This document shows, piece after piece, positions 1 through 8,942 of a stretch of DNA of 64,000 nt (position 1 is the first letter of the stretch; every line of letters starts with the position of its first letter). The DNA comes from JANQPA01 sp964548175. GTDB lineage: Bacteria; Bacteroidota; Bacteroidia; Chitinophagales; Saprospiraceae. The notes under the pieces are model-generated. The model worked only from the letters and a program-made list of their open reading frames with translations. It ran no database searches and was not told where the DNA came from. The DNA is taken from NCBI GenBank assembly GCA_964548175.1, contig CAZJQS010000006.1, positions 62,001-126,000 on the forward strand, written 5' to 3'. Position numbers and translations under genes: made by a program.

Positions 1-222
1 TTCAAGATCTTCCAGGCTGGTGGCGTCGGCGGGAATGATCTCCGCATTGGTCTGTTCACCGAGTTGCTGGATCTTACCGAAACGCATGGCTACCGGCGCA
101 TTGGTCAGGGTGATCATGGCGCCTTCGGCTACACATTTCTCTGCAACTTTCCATGCAATAGACTGCTCATCCAGTGCTCCGAAAATGACGCCTCTTTTTC
201 CTTTTAATAAATTGTTAGACAT
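1..222 (-). CDS. fabI: enoyl-[acyl-carrier-protein] reductase (NADH), N-terminal part
   Basis: The reverse strand opens with ATG at 222 and reads MSNNLLKGKRGVIFGALDEQ, then SIAWKVAEKC and a stretch of about 40 more residues before leaving the window. GVIFGALDEQSIAW fits the nucleotide-binding start of FabI, an atypical short-chain dehydrogenase in which the glycine loop is followed by a serine-isoleucine-alanine segment. The family catalyses the last reduction of each fatty-acid elongation round in the cytoplasm. Only the first 74 codons are present, so the catalytic Tyr and Lys cannot be checked. The gene lies downstream of recN on the same strand, separated by a long palindrome. Confidence 0.85.
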   Translation of the reverse strand, partial: MSNNLLKGKRGVIFGALDEQSIAWKVAEKCVAEGAMITLTNAPVAMRFGKIQQLGEQTNAEIIPADATSLEDLE

Positions 223-253
223 ATTTTTTCTGTTTTATGAGCAAATTGTCTTG

Positions 254-295
254 TTTTACATCAGGCCTGCCGGCGCCGGCAGGCCTGATGTAAAA
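254..295. repeat. 42-bp perfect palindrome between recN and fabI
   Basis: Positions 254-274 and 275-295 are exact reverse complements without a spacer; each arm contains CATCAGGCCTGCCGGC. It sits 3' of recN and about 30 nt upstream of the fabI start codon on the same strand. It could act as an intrinsic-type terminator for recN or as an mRNA processing hairpin. It shares the CTGCCGGC motif with other palindromes of the window. Confidence 0.8.
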
Positions 296-387
296 GACAA
301 AACTATAAAACTCTGATCAAGTAGCCCCTCAGATGCCTTTTTATTTTTTCTTCCAGCCGGTTTGCGATTAGTGAGCAAATATTAGGG

Positions 388-2046
388 TCATTGGGTTTTG
401 AGTAATTCTCTGGCGTTTTCCATAGCAGAAGAACTGGGAGGATCCTGGCTCAGCATAGTGGCTATGGCCCTGATGCGGTCGTCTTCTTTAAGCACCTTTA
501 CCTGTGTGATCGTCCGCTCTCCCTTTATGGCTTTGTACGCAAAATAATGCTTGTCGGCTTTGGACGCTACCTGAGGAGAATGAGTAATGGACACCACCTG
601 ATGTTCGTCGGACAACCTCCTTAGAATATTCCCCATTTTCAATGCTACATCACCGGAAATTCCCGTGTCGATCTCGTCGAAAATGAGCGTGGGTAAGGGG
701 ATGGCGCTTGCTACCAATGATTTGGTGACCAGCGCCAGCCTGGATAACTCTCCGCCGGAAGCGACCTCCTTGATCTGCTGAAGTCGACTGCCCTTGTTGG
801 CGGCAAAAAGAAAACGGATATCATCGGCGCCGGTCGGCCCTACCGTATCCAGCGGCTTCAGGTCGACGATGAACCGGGCGTAAGGCATGGACAATTCCGC
901 CAGCATCCCCTGGACTTTTTCTTCAAAAGAGGAAAAAACAGTTTGTCGCCGCTCCCTGAGTGCTTCCGCCTGCTTCCATAGTTCCTTTTCCATCAGTTGG
1001 ATGTCCTTATCCAGCGCTTCGATCTCCACAGACAGGTTGGTGAAGGCTTTTTCTTGCTTGTTCAGCTCTTCCTGCAATTCCAGGAGTTCCGTCACTGTTT
1101 GTACGGCATGTTTATTTTGCAGGCGATAGATCAGGTCCAGCCGCTCCTGAATTACTTGTATGCGCTGAGGGTCGAATTCCACTTCTTCGGCCAGGCTTTC
1201 GAATTCGGCAGAAAGGTCCTGTAGTTCCAGTAACAGGCTGTTGAAGCGCGTATACAGCTCTTTGACCTGGGGATCGTATTTGCTGACCTGGTTCAGGGCG
1301 CTGCCGATCTCTTCGAGCTGACTGAGAATGGCCAGTTCGCTCTCGTTGAGTTGCTGATAGGCGCCGCCCACCGTGCGGGCGATATCCTCCGCATGGGTAA
1401 GGCGGGAAAGTTCTTCTTCGAGCTGATCCTGTTCTTCCGCCTTCAGTTGGGCGGCCTCAAACTCTTCAAGTTGAAAGCGGATGAATTCCAGCTCTTTAGC
1501 CGAATTGTTGTTGCGCTCGATAAGATCAGCCAGGATGCGTTTATCAGCCTGATAGGTTTTAAAGTTTTGTTGATAAGTTCTCACAAGCTGTTTGTTGCCG
1601 GCCAGTGCATCGATCATTTGCAGCTGGAAGCTGTTGTCATGAATATCGAGTGTATCGAACTGCTGGTGCAGATCGATGAGCGCAGCGCTAAGAGATTGCA
1701 GCACTTTGAGGTTGGTGGGGGTGTCATTGACAAAGGCTCTGGACTTGCCGGAGGGAGTGATCTCTCTTCGAATGATCAAGTCCTCATCGAAATCGATGTC
1801 GTTTTCCTCGAAAAAATCGTGCAGGTCGTATTTGCTGATGTCAAATTGGCTTTCTACGATGCACTTCCGGGATTCGTCATACAGCGATTTGGTGTCGGCT
1901 CGCTTTCCCATGATCAACCCCAGCGCGCCCAAAAGGATGGACTTACCCGCGCCGGTCTCTCCGGTTATGATGGTCAGACCTTTGGAAAATTTGATCTCCA
2001 GAGATTCTATCAACACAAAGTTTTCAATACGAAGACTTTTTATCAT
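388..2046 (-). CDS. recN: DNA repair protein RecN
   Basis: This SMC-like ATPase of double-strand break repair has 552 residues, the usual family length. The N-terminus IENFVLIESLEIKF is followed by a Walker A motif GETGAGKS at residues 29-36. A long coiled coil fills about residues 150-365. The C-terminal half carries the ABC signature in VASGGELSRLALV, a Walker B in LPTLIFDEIDTGISG, and the late histidine motif in VVSITHSPQVAS. All motifs needed for ATP binding and hydrolysis are intact. The start ATG at 2046 begins exactly with the conserved family N-terminus. It is transcribed away from the divergent lipoprotein gene at 2217. Confidence 0.96.
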   Translation of the reverse strand: MIKSLRIENFVLIESLEIKFSKGLTIITGETGAGKSILLGALGLIMGKRADTKSLYDESRKCIVESQFDISKYDLHDFFEENDIDFDEDLIIRREITPSGKSRAFVNDTPTNLKVLQSLSAALIDLHQQFDTLDIHDNSFQLQMIDALAGNKQLVRTYQQNFKTYQADKRILADLIERNNNSAKELEFIRFQLEEFEAAQLKAEEQDQLEEELSRLTHAEDIARTVGGAYQQLNESELAILSQLEEIGSALNQVSKYDPQVKELYTRFNSLLLELQDLSAEFESLAEEVEFDPQRIQVIQERLDLIYRLQNKHAVQTVTELLELQEELNKQEKAFTNLSVEIEALDKDIQLMEKELWKQAEALRERRQTVFSSFEEKVQGMLAELSMPYARFIVDLKPLDTVGPTGADDIRFLFAANKGSRLQQIKEVASGGELSRLALVTKSLVASAIPLPTLIFDEIDTGISGDVALKMGNILRRLSDEHQVVSITHSPQVASKADKHYFAYKAIKGERTITQVKVLKEDDRIRAIATMLSQDPPSSSAMENARELLKTQ

Positions 2047-2165
2047 ATACCTTTTTCAACATTGAAGCTAAGTTATAGAGCAATTCTTTAAATAAATTTT
2101 GCACCCTAACTTACCTTAAGATTTAATATTGACTCAAAAATAAGCCTTTTACCACAAAAGACTTA

Positions 2166-2193
2166 TTTTTGCTACCTTAGAAATATTTATTTG
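2166..2193 (+). promoter_or_regulatory. probable Bacteroidota-type promoter for the lipoprotein at 2217
   Basis: A TTTTTG at 2166-2171 lies upstream of TTTATTTG at 2186-2193, which matches TAnnTTTG at seven of eight positions. The start codon follows 24 nt later. The match is imperfect, so this is a weak call. Confidence 0.35.
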
Positions 2194-2216
2194 TAAGCGA
2201 TAAAAAAGGAATCAAT

Positions 2217-2702
2217 ATGAGAAATATTTGCATGGTTTTAGGGCTTGCGTTTTTCCTGTTTCAATGCCAGGGAGATCAGCAGGACGAATGGAAAAGCGTG
2301 GATCTCCTGGAACATGGTATTCCACTTAGCGTCCAGGCGCCCGATAGTATTGAAGTGGAGAAAATGAACCTGGGGGGAATTCTACAGGACGTTACGCTTC
2401 GCAGGGGGGATGATTATTTTATTCAGATCTATGCTTCCGATGCTTCCACCAATGATATCTCCAAACTAAAAGCAGATCAATTGGCTGAAGTGAAGACTAA
2501 TCGCTTTTTTTCCAAAATAGTAGAAGAAGACGAACAGGGGTTCATCTATGAAACCCAGATCGACTCGCTGATCAATTTCGGCTTTCGTTATATTCATTTG
2601 CAGGCTGATCGGGAATATATTTTCCAAACAGGACTTACAGGAACCTATACCCTTGATGAAGTAAAACGAATGTACCAGGCGGTTCAGCAAAATCCTAAAT
2701 AA
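2217..2702 (+). CDS. small putative lipoprotein of unknown function
   Basis: The 161-residue product starts with a short hydrophobic signal (MRNICMVLGLAFFLFQCQGD) whose Cys at residue 17 would be the lipidated residue; the box LFQC is not canonical but Bacteroidota tolerate such variants. The mature part is acidic and mixed alpha/beta with no motif I recognise. It ends in a helix (LDEVKRMYQAVQQ). It stands alone: divergent from recN upstream and followed directly by a strong hairpin terminator. I cannot assign a function. Confidence 0.75.
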   Translation: MRNICMVLGLAFFLFQCQGDQQDEWKSVDLLEHGIPLSVQAPDSIEVEKMNLGGILQDVTLRRGDDYFIQIYASDASTNDISKLKADQLAEVKTNRFFSKIVEEDEQGFIYETQIDSLINFGFRYIHLQADREYIFQTGLTGTYTLDEVKRMYQAVQQNPK

Positions 2703-2737
2703 AAAAGGAGGTTGCCGTTACGCAACCTCCTTTTTTA
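2700..2737. terminator. bidirectional hairpin terminator after the 2217 gene
   Basis: The 9-bp stem GGAGGTTGC/GCAACCTCC with a 6-nt loop is flanked by an A run on the left and a T run on the right. The upstream stop codon TAA (2700-2702) overlaps the left edge. The symmetry would allow termination from either side. Confidence 0.85.
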
Positions 2738-2751
2738 TTCTCTTATCGTTA

Positions 2752-2823
2752 TTATTTCACTTCGCTGATAACTTCCAGCCTGAATAATACCAATACAAAC
2801 AAAAATAAAGTTAGGATGATCAT
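2752..2823 (-). CDS. possible 23-residue hydrophobic peptide
   Basis: Between the terminators of the 2217 gene and superoxide dismutase, the reverse strand encodes MIILTLFLFVLVLFRLEVIS followed by EVK and a TAA stop. This would be a single membrane helix with a charged C-terminus. It has no visible ribosome-binding site or promoter of its own and lies beyond the sod terminator. Small membrane peptides of this type are real in bacteria, but chance is equally likely here. Confidence 0.22.
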   Translation of the reverse strand: MIILTLFLFVLVLFRLEVISEVK

Positions 2824-2907
2824 GGGACATCAATTTTAAGGATTGTTAAATAAGAAGTATTTGGATTGTTCAGAACAAAATTAAGTTAAAAAAGGAAAAA
2901 AAGCAAT

Positions 2908-2990
2908 AAAAAAAAGAGGCTCCATAAAAAGACTTTTTATTAGCCGTATACCCTAACGAAAAGTCTTTTAATGGAGCCTCTTTTTTATTT
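2908..2990. terminator. long two-part hairpin terminator for superoxide dismutase
   Basis: The outer arms AAGAGGCTCCAT and ATGGAGCCTCTT and the inner arms AAAAGACTTTT/AAAAGTCTTTT pair across a 20-nt loop (2939-2958), giving about 30 bp of stem with A/T tails. It begins a few bases past the sod stop codon and is symmetric, so it may serve both strands. Confidence 0.85.
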
Positions 2991-2996
2991 TTTCTT

Positions 2997-3626
2997 TTAG
3001 AAGCTGGAAGCGCCGGGATTGGCATTATTATAGCGCTTCGTTACTTCATGCCAGTTGATGACGTTGAAGAAGGCTTCAATATAGTCAGGGCGACGGTTCT
3101 GGTAGTTCAGGTAGTAAGCATGCTCCCAAACATCGAGGCCTAGAATTGGCGTACCCTGCTTTTCGACCACGTCCATCAGAGGATTATCCTGATTAGGGGT
3201 AGAGGTAACGAACAATTTGTCGTTTTTATCCACACAAAGCCAGGCCCAGCCGGAGCCGAATTGAGTGGCGGCTGCGTTTGAAAATTCTTCTTTGAATTTT
3301 TCGTAAGAGCCGAAGTCCCGCTCGATCGCTTTGTGAATGTTCATCTGAGGGGAGGGCGCTCCTCCTTCAGGAGACATGACCTCCCAGAACAAGGAATGGT
3401 TGTAAAAGCCTCCGCCGTTATTTCTTACAGCAGCAGAATACTTAGAAACATTAGCCAATATATCTTGGATCTTCTTTCCTTCCAGCTCAGTACCTTCAAT
3501 GGCGGCATTCAATTTACTCGTGTATCCTGCATGGTGCTTTCCATGGTGGATTTCCATTGTACGAGCGTCGATATGGGGCTCTAGAGCGTCATAAGCGTAG
3601 GGTAGATCAGGAAGTTTAAATGCCAT
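2997..3626 (-). CDS. sodB: superoxide dismutase, Fe/Mn family
   Basis: The 209-residue enzyme converts superoxide to hydrogen peroxide and oxygen in the cytoplasm. It has the family N-terminal helical hairpin (LPDLPYAYDALEPHIDARTM) and all four metal ligands: His27 in EIHHGKHH, His77 in FYNHSLFW, Asp165 and His169 in DVWEHAYY. Length is typical and no signal peptide is present. Metal preference (Fe, Mn or cambialistic) cannot be decided by eye. The gene is monocistronic, with a probable TAGATTTG -7 box about 85 nt upstream and a strong terminator downstream. Confidence 0.96.
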   Translation of the reverse strand: MAFKLPDLPYAYDALEPHIDARTMEIHHGKHHAGYTSKLNAAIEGTELEGKKIQDILANVSKYSAAVRNNGGGFYNHSLFWEVMSPEGGAPSPQMNIHKAIERDFGSYEKFKEEFSNAAATQFGSGWAWLCVDKNDKLFVTSTPNQDNPLMDVVEKQGTPILGLDVWEHAYYLNYQNRRPDYIEAFFNVINWHEVTKRYNNANPGASSF

Positions 3627-3708
3627 AATATTGTCTTATTTTGATTAGAAAAAAGGTTTTTTGTCGTGCTGTGTACAACCATTTTAGGCTTCATAAATTT
3701 AACGCCGC

Positions 3709-3716
3709 CAAATCTA
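3709..3716 (-). promoter_or_regulatory. -7 box of the sod promoter
   Basis: On the reverse strand the sequence reads TAGATTTG, a perfect match to the Bacteroidota -7 consensus TAnnTTTG, about 85 nt ahead of the sod start codon. No clear -33 TTTG is visible at the expected distance. Confidence 0.45.
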
Positions 3717-3850
3717 ATAAGTTTAGTAAGGTGGAAAATTTTATTTGGATAAAAAAATTACGGAACGGCCCCTGCATTTCCGATTTTTGTTGTAAAATGC
3801 CCTTTTAATTACCGCCCAAGATCCGCTTGAAAATCATAAAAACCAACGAT

Positions 3851-5242
3851 ATGAACTACAGACAAGAAAAAGACAGCATCGGCCCGGTATCGGTACCGGC
3901 CGATAAGTACTGGGGAGCTCAGACCCAGCGCTCATCCGAGAATTTTAAGATCGGAGGTCACCAGATGCCTATTGAAGTGATCCGTGCCTTTGCCATACTC
4001 AAAAAAGCGGCGGCCTACACTAATCTGGATGCAGGGGTGTTGTCTCAGGAAAAAGCAGATCTGATCGCTCAGGTTTGTGATGAGATGCTGGAAGGAAAAT
4101 TGGACGACCAGTTTCCACTAGTCGTTTGGCAAACCGGCTCCGGCACACAATCCAATATGAATGTCAATGAAGTCATCGCTAACCGGGCGCATGTGCTTAA
4201 GAGCGGAAAACTGACCGATGAGGACAAGGTGCTGCATCCTAATGATGACGTCAATAAATCCCAGTCTTCCAACGATACCTTTCCCACCGCTATGCATATC
4301 GCAGCCTATCAGAAGCTGGTGGAGGTTACTATTCCGGGGATCGAAAAGCTGCGTAATACCCTCAAAGAGAAATCAGAGACATTTATGGACGTGGTCAAGA
4401 TCGGCCGGACTCACTTTATGGATGCTACTCCGGTAACGGTAGGGCAGGAGCTTTCCGGCTATGTTTCTCAGCTGGATCACGGCCTCAGAGCGATCAAGTA
4501 TACCCTTCCTCATTTATCAGAGCTGGCCCTGGGAGGCACCGCCGTCGGGACAGGACTGAATACCCCTCCCAATTATTCGGAAAATGTTGCGGCTAAGATC
4601 GCAGAGATCAGCGGCCTCCCATTCATCACCGCAGAGAATAAATTCGAAGCGCTGGCAGCACACGATGCCATCGTAGAGGCGCATGGCGCCTTAAAGACCG
4701 TCGCCTGCTCATTGATGAAAATCGGCAATGACATCCGGATGCTGGCCTCCGGACCCCGTTCAGGCATAGGTGAATTGAATATTCCCGCCAATGAACCGGG
4801 CTCTTCCATCATGCCGGGCAAAGTGAATCCCACTCAGTCCGAAGCACTCACAATGGCCATGGCTCAGGTAATCGGCAATGACGTAGCCATCAACGTTGGA
4901 GGCATGACCGGCCACTTTGAGCTGAACGTCTTCAAGCCTATGATGATCTTTAATTTCCTCACTTCCGCACAACTGATAGGAGATGCTTGTGTCAGCTTTA
5001 ATGACCATTGCGCAGTGGGTATCGAGCCGAATTACAACCGCATCAAAGAACATTTGAATAATTCTCTCATGCTGGTCACCGCGTTGAATACCAAGATCGG
5101 ATACGACAATGCCGCCAAAATTGCCAAAAAAGCTTACAATGAAGACAAAACCTTAAAAGAAGCTGCAGTCGAACTCGGACTACTCACGGCCGAGCAGTTC
5201 GACGAGTGGGTGAGACCGGAGGATATGATCAGCGGATTTTAA
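3851..5242 (+). CDS. fumC: class II fumarate hydratase
   Basis: The enzyme hydrates fumarate to L-malate in the citric acid cycle. The ATG at 3851 gives MNYRQEKDSIGPVSVPADKY and 463 residues, the normal class II length; an in-frame TTG at 3827 would add eight unlikely residues. The superfamily signature GSSIMPGKVNP is present near residues 316-326. The substrate region TGSGTQSNMNVNEV and the motif SSNDTFPTAMH are also intact. It stands alone and is followed by a perfect 28-bp stem palindrome. Confidence 0.96.
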   Translation: MNYRQEKDSIGPVSVPADKYWGAQTQRSSENFKIGGHQMPIEVIRAFAILKKAAAYTNLDAGVLSQEKADLIAQVCDEMLEGKLDDQFPLVVWQTGSGTQSNMNVNEVIANRAHVLKSGKLTDEDKVLHPNDDVNKSQSSNDTFPTAMHIAAYQKLVEVTIPGIEKLRNTLKEKSETFMDVVKIGRTHFMDATPVTVGQELSGYVSQLDHGLRAIKYTLPHLSELALGGTAVGTGLNTPPNYSENVAAKIAEISGLPFITAENKFEALAAHDAIVEAHGALKTVACSLMKIGNDIRMLASGPRSGIGELNIPANEPGSSIMPGKVNPTQSEALTMAMAQVIGNDVAINVGGMTGHFELNVFKPMMIFNFLTSAQLIGDACVSFNDHCAVGIEPNYNRIKEHLNNSLMLVTALNTKIGYDNAAKIAKKAYNEDKTLKEAAVELGLLTAEQFDEWVRPEDMISGF

Positions 5243-5269
5243 GATCATAGTCTTTAGACTGCTTGGATT

Positions 5270-5330
5270 GGTGTGTAAAAGTCAACTGCTCCGGCCGCCT
5301 ATCGGCCGGAGCAGTTGACTTTTACACACC
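5270..5330. repeat. perfect 28-bp stem palindrome after fumC
   Basis: Arms 5270-5297 and 5303-5330 are exact reverse complements around a CCTAT loop. The outer end reads GGTGTGTAAAAGTC, close to the terminal arms of the elements at 10426, 22160 and 36298; the centre is CGGCCG-rich. It lies 28 nt past the fumC stop codon. It probably terminates transcription or stabilises the 3' end, and I place it in the dispersed palindrome family. Confidence 0.85.
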
Positions 5331-5452
5331 ACCCCAGTATAATCTTTGATTGAATAAACATTCAGTTTACACCCTTACGGATTCACTCACCATTTGTTTC
5401 ATTTTCCTTTACAATTTTTTAATCGTCCGGGTAAAGACATTTAAAAGCAAAC

Positions 5453-5541
5453 TTGAGAACTTTATCCATTGAAAAGGGCCAGGCGTTTTTGCACAAACTC
5501 CTGACCCCGAATTACTTAATTAATTAATATAAAGTTCTCAA
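5453..5541. promoter_or_regulatory. 13-bp inverted repeat bracketing the susC leader
   Basis: TTGAGAACTTTAT at 5453-5465 is perfectly complementary to ATAAAGTTCTCAA at 5529-5541, with 63 nt between. The right arm ends 4 nt before the susC ATG, so pairing would close a loop around the leader and cover the start region. No function is known; translational control or operator use are both possible. Confidence 0.5.
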
Positions 5542-5545
5542 AATT

Positions 5546-8500
5546 ATGAAACTTAACCTGAATGTCCAAGGGATTCGTATGTCCCGGCCGACGGTTATTA
5601 CACTCGCATGGTATTTTATGTTTACTGTGCTGAGTTTTCCGCTACTGTCGCAGACTACTGTAAAAGGGATCATTACCGATGCCAGTACTGAGGAACCTCT
5701 GATCGGGGTAAACGTCCTGGTAAAGGACACCGACAAAGGCACCATCACCGATTTGGATGGTAACTATTCTATTCAACTTGCTGAAGGGGAAAATGTTCTC
5801 ATTTTTTCTTTTATTGGCTACGCTACTCAGGAAATAGAGTTGAACGGGCAAACTGAGATCAACATCCGAATGACGGAAGGCGTTGGTTTGGATGAAGTTA
5901 CCGTTACGGCGCTTGGCATCGAGAGAGAAAAGAAAGCACTGGGTTATGCGGTGCAGGAAGTATCTGGTGATGAGGTGGCCGCTGCTAACGGCGCCAACTT
6001 CGTCAGCACACTGGCCGGCCGTTCTGCAGGGGTGCAGGTCGTTACGAACGGAACCGGCGCCGGCCAGTCCGCCAGCGTAGTGATCCGTGGATATTCTTCT
6101 TTGGGTGGCGACAACCAGCCGCTTTTCGTAGTGGATGGTATTCCGATCAATAACACGACGGACACGCGCACCAATACCAGCGGCATTTCCAGTAACATGA
6201 ACGTCGACTATGGCAACGGCGCCGGCGAGATCAACCCGGATGACATTGCGTCCATCTCTGTATTGAAGGGAGCAAACGCTACGGCCCTCTATGGCTCTCG
6301 CGCCGCTAATGGCGCGATCATCATCACCACTAAGTCCGGTAGAGGTAAAAAGGGGATTGGTGTGAGCGTTAATTCTAAAACCACTTTCGAGAGCATGCTG
6401 GCAGGGCCTGAATTCCAGCGTGTGTACGGACAGGGAAAGAACTTTGATTTCGCCTTCGTTGACGGTTACGGCAACGGAACTTTTGACGGGGTGGACGAGA
6501 GTTGGGGCCCCCGCATGAGAGGCCAGCTGATCCCTCAGCATGACTCACCCACCGCAAACGGCCTGCGCGGCGGCGACGTTCACGGCCTGGATTTCGTTCT
6601 GGGCGCGAGCGGTGTTAACCTGGCTCGTCGTGGGTCGATTACTCCGACTCCTTTCGTAGATCCGGGTGATCCGGTGGAGAACTTCCTCGAAACCGGTCGT
6701 ACTTTGATCAATAATATTTCCTTCTTCGGAAGCAATGACAACGGTAACTTCCGCGTCTCTTACACCAACCTCGACAATGAAGGCATCCTGCCCAACACCG
6801 ACCTTCGCAGAAACACCGTCGCGTTCTCTGGTGACTACAACCTGTCTGACCGCCTGACGGTTTCCGCCAAGGCCAACTATATCCGCACCGATAGTGATAA
6901 TCGCCACGTAAATGGTTATGGTACAGAATCCGTTATGTACCTGTTTGTCTGGTGGGGACAACAGGTAAGTACTCAGAGCTTGAGAAACTACTGGCAGGAC
7001 GGGCTGGAAGGCTTCCAGCAGTTCAACTACAACTACAACTACCACGATAACCCTTATTTCACTATGTTTGAAAATACCAACGCCCTTCAAAAGGACCGCA
7101 TCGTTGGTAACCTTTCCGCGAAGTATGATATTACCGATGATCTTAGCTTTATGGTAAGAGGGGGGTCTGACTTTTTCTCTGAATACCGTTTCATCAAGCG
7201 TGCTTATTCTACACAGCGCTTCCCTAACGGTCAATATCGCGAAGATAAGATCAACTTTAACGAGACCAATATCGACTTCTTGCTGAGCTATGACAAACAG
7301 GTGAATGACGACTGGTACCTGAACGCCAACGTCGGTGGTAACCGCATGGTTCAGAAAAACCACTTCAATGCACTGTCCGCCAACAAGCTGCTGATCCCTG
7401 GCGTATATTCTTTCACCAATTCCGACGGACCGCTGGTGCAGGCCATCGATCGTCCTGAACGCCAGATCAACTCCTTGTATGCTTTTGCGCAGATCGGATG
7501 GAAGAGCATGATCTACCTGGACCTGACGGCTCGTAACGACTGGTCTTCGACGCTACCTGACAACAACAACTCTTATTTCTATCCATCTGCTTCTTTGAGT
7601 GCTATCCTGACCGATTTGCTTCAAGTACCCACTAGCAGCGCGCTTTCTTTTGCCAAACTGCGTTTGGGATGGGCGCAGGTAGGTAACGATGCTGCTCCGT
7701 TCCAGCTTGCTAATCCTTACATTTTTGGAGATACACCATGGGGTAACAATGCTACGGCTTCCCCATCCAACAGCCTTCCGAACCTGGACCTGAAGCCTGA
7801 GTTGCAGACTTCTTTCGAGATCGGCGCTGACCTGCGTTTCTTTAAGAATCGCATCGGTTTGGATGTGACCTACTATAACAACGTTTCTGAAAACCAGATC
7901 CTTGCTATTGCCCTGCCGGAGACTTCCGGTAGAACTTCCCGCCTGATCAATGCCGGCAAGATCGAGAACCAGGGCGTTGAGCTTCTGTTGAACGCTAATC
8001 CTGTGAAAGCAGCCGGCGGGCTGAACTGGAATACCATGTTCAACTTCTCTTTGAACAGAAACAAAGTCCTGGAATTACCTGAAGGTGTAGATCAATACGT
8101 ATACGGCGGTAACAGCATCACCCTGGTAGCCCAGGAAGGCGGCGCTTTGGGCGATATGTGGGGAACCGGCCTTAGAAGAGTAGAAGATCCTAACAGCCCC
8201 TACTTCGGCGAGGTGATCTTCAACAACGGTCTGGTACAGCAGGATAATACGCTCAGGCCCCTTGGCAACTTCAACCCTGACTTCCAGCTGGGCTGGTCCA
8301 ACGAAATTTCTTATAAAGGATTCTCGCTGAGCTTTCTGTTTGATTGGAGACAAGGCGGTGAATTGTTATCCAGAACGCGTTTGATCGCAGCGACTTCCGG
8401 TAACGTGGTGGAAACATTGTGGGGACGTGAGCCGGAATTTGGCGGTCCTCATCCGGGTATTTTCGATTCCGGGTTGACCTACATCGATGAAAGCACAGGA

Positions 8501-8905
8501 GTGACCAAAACGGACGGAGTGATCGGCGACGGCGTCAGAGCCGTTAATGACGGGAATGGTAACATCACATACGTTCCTAACGATGTGATCGTAGCTGCCA
8601 ATGCTTATCACAATAACCGCTATCGTCGTCAGAACGAAACAGAAGGTCTTTACGATGCGACCTTTATCAAGCTTCGGGAAGCGCGTCTGAGCTATTCATT
8701 GCCCAGCAAGCTGCTGCAGAATACCTTCGTGAATAAACTGACCATCTCCCTTATCGGCAATAACATCTGGTTGTGGGCTAAGGACTTCAATCACGGCGAC
8801 CCTGAGTTGTTGTCCTTCGGCGGAGGAAGATTCGTTCCTGGTGTGGAGGATGCTACAGTGCCTTCTACTCGCAGCTTAGGATTTTCTTTGAATGTAGAAT
8901 TTTAA
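5546..8905 (+). CDS. SusC/RagA-type TonB-dependent outer membrane receptor
   Basis: The 1119-residue protein is an outer membrane beta-barrel transporter powered by TonB. A long signal peptide ends near FPLLSQ. A carboxypeptidase-like regulatory domain follows (VKGIITDASTEEPLIGVNVLVKD), then the plug with LQVVTNGTGAG-type loops, the SusC hallmark FVVDGIPIN and GSRAANGAIIITTKSGR, and the barrel ending in FSLNVEF with terminal Phe. Two starts are possible: ATG 5546 or ATG 5579. It is followed 37 bp later by susD, the standard lid-barrel uptake pair for glycans or peptides. No hydrolase lies next to it, so the substrate cannot be inferred. Confidence 0.95.
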   Translation: MKLNLNVQGIRMSRPTVITLAWYFMFTVLSFPLLSQTTVKGIITDASTEEPLIGVNVLVKDTDKGTITDLDGNYSIQLAEGENVLIFSFIGYATQEIELNGQTEINIRMTEGVGLDEVTVTALGIEREKKALGYAVQEVSGDEVAAANGANFVSTLAGRSAGVQVVTNGTGAGQSASVVIRGYSSLGGDNQPLFVVDGIPINNTTDTRTNTSGISSNMNVDYGNGAGEINPDDIASISVLKGANATALYGSRAANGAIIITTKSGRGKKGIGVSVNSKTTFESMLAGPEFQRVYGQGKNFDFAFVDGYGNGTFDGVDESWGPRMRGQLIPQHDSPTANGLRGGDVHGLDFVLGASGVNLARRGSITPTPFVDPGDPVENFLETGRTLINNISFFGSNDNGNFRVSYTNLDNEGILPNTDLRRNTVAFSGDYNLSDRLTVSAKANYIRTDSDNRHVNGYGTESVMYLFVWWGQQVSTQSLRNYWQDGLEGFQQFNYNYNYHDNPYFTMFENTNALQKDRIVGNLSAKYDITDDLSFMVRGGSDFFSEYRFIKRAYSTQRFPNGQYREDKINFNETNIDFLLSYDKQVNDDWYLNANVGGNRMVQKNHFNALSANKLLIPGVYSFTNSDGPLVQAIDRPERQINSLYAFAQIGWKSMIYLDLTARNDWSSTLPDNNNSYFYPSASLSAILTDLLQVPTSSALSFAKLRLGWAQVGNDAAPFQLANPYIFGDTPWGNNATASPSNSLPNLDLKPELQTSFEIGADLRFFKNRIGLDVTYYNNVSENQILAIALPETSGRTSRLINAGKIENQGVELLLNANPVKAAGGLNWNTMFNFSLNRNKVLELPEGVDQYVYGGNSITLVAQEGGALGDMWGTGLRRVEDPNSPYFGEVIFNNGLVQQDNTLRPLGNFNPDFQLGWSNEISYKGFSLSFLFDWRQGGELLSRTRLIAATSGNVVETLWGREPEFGGPHPGIFDSGLTYIDESTGVTKTDGVIGDGVRAVNDGNGNITYVPNDVIVAANAYHNNRYRRQNETEGLYDATFIKLREARLSYSLPSKLLQNTFVNKLTISLIGNNIWLWAKDFNHGDPELLSFGGGRFVPGVEDATVPSTRSLGFSLNVEF

Positions 8906-8942
8906 TACCGGATCAGCCGGTACATTTTAAAAAAAAATAATC

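Noticed and set aside
5642..6541. Long reverse-strand open frame within susC
   Set aside because: It is a shadow frame opposite a clear SusC coding sequence and shows no recognisable protein features.
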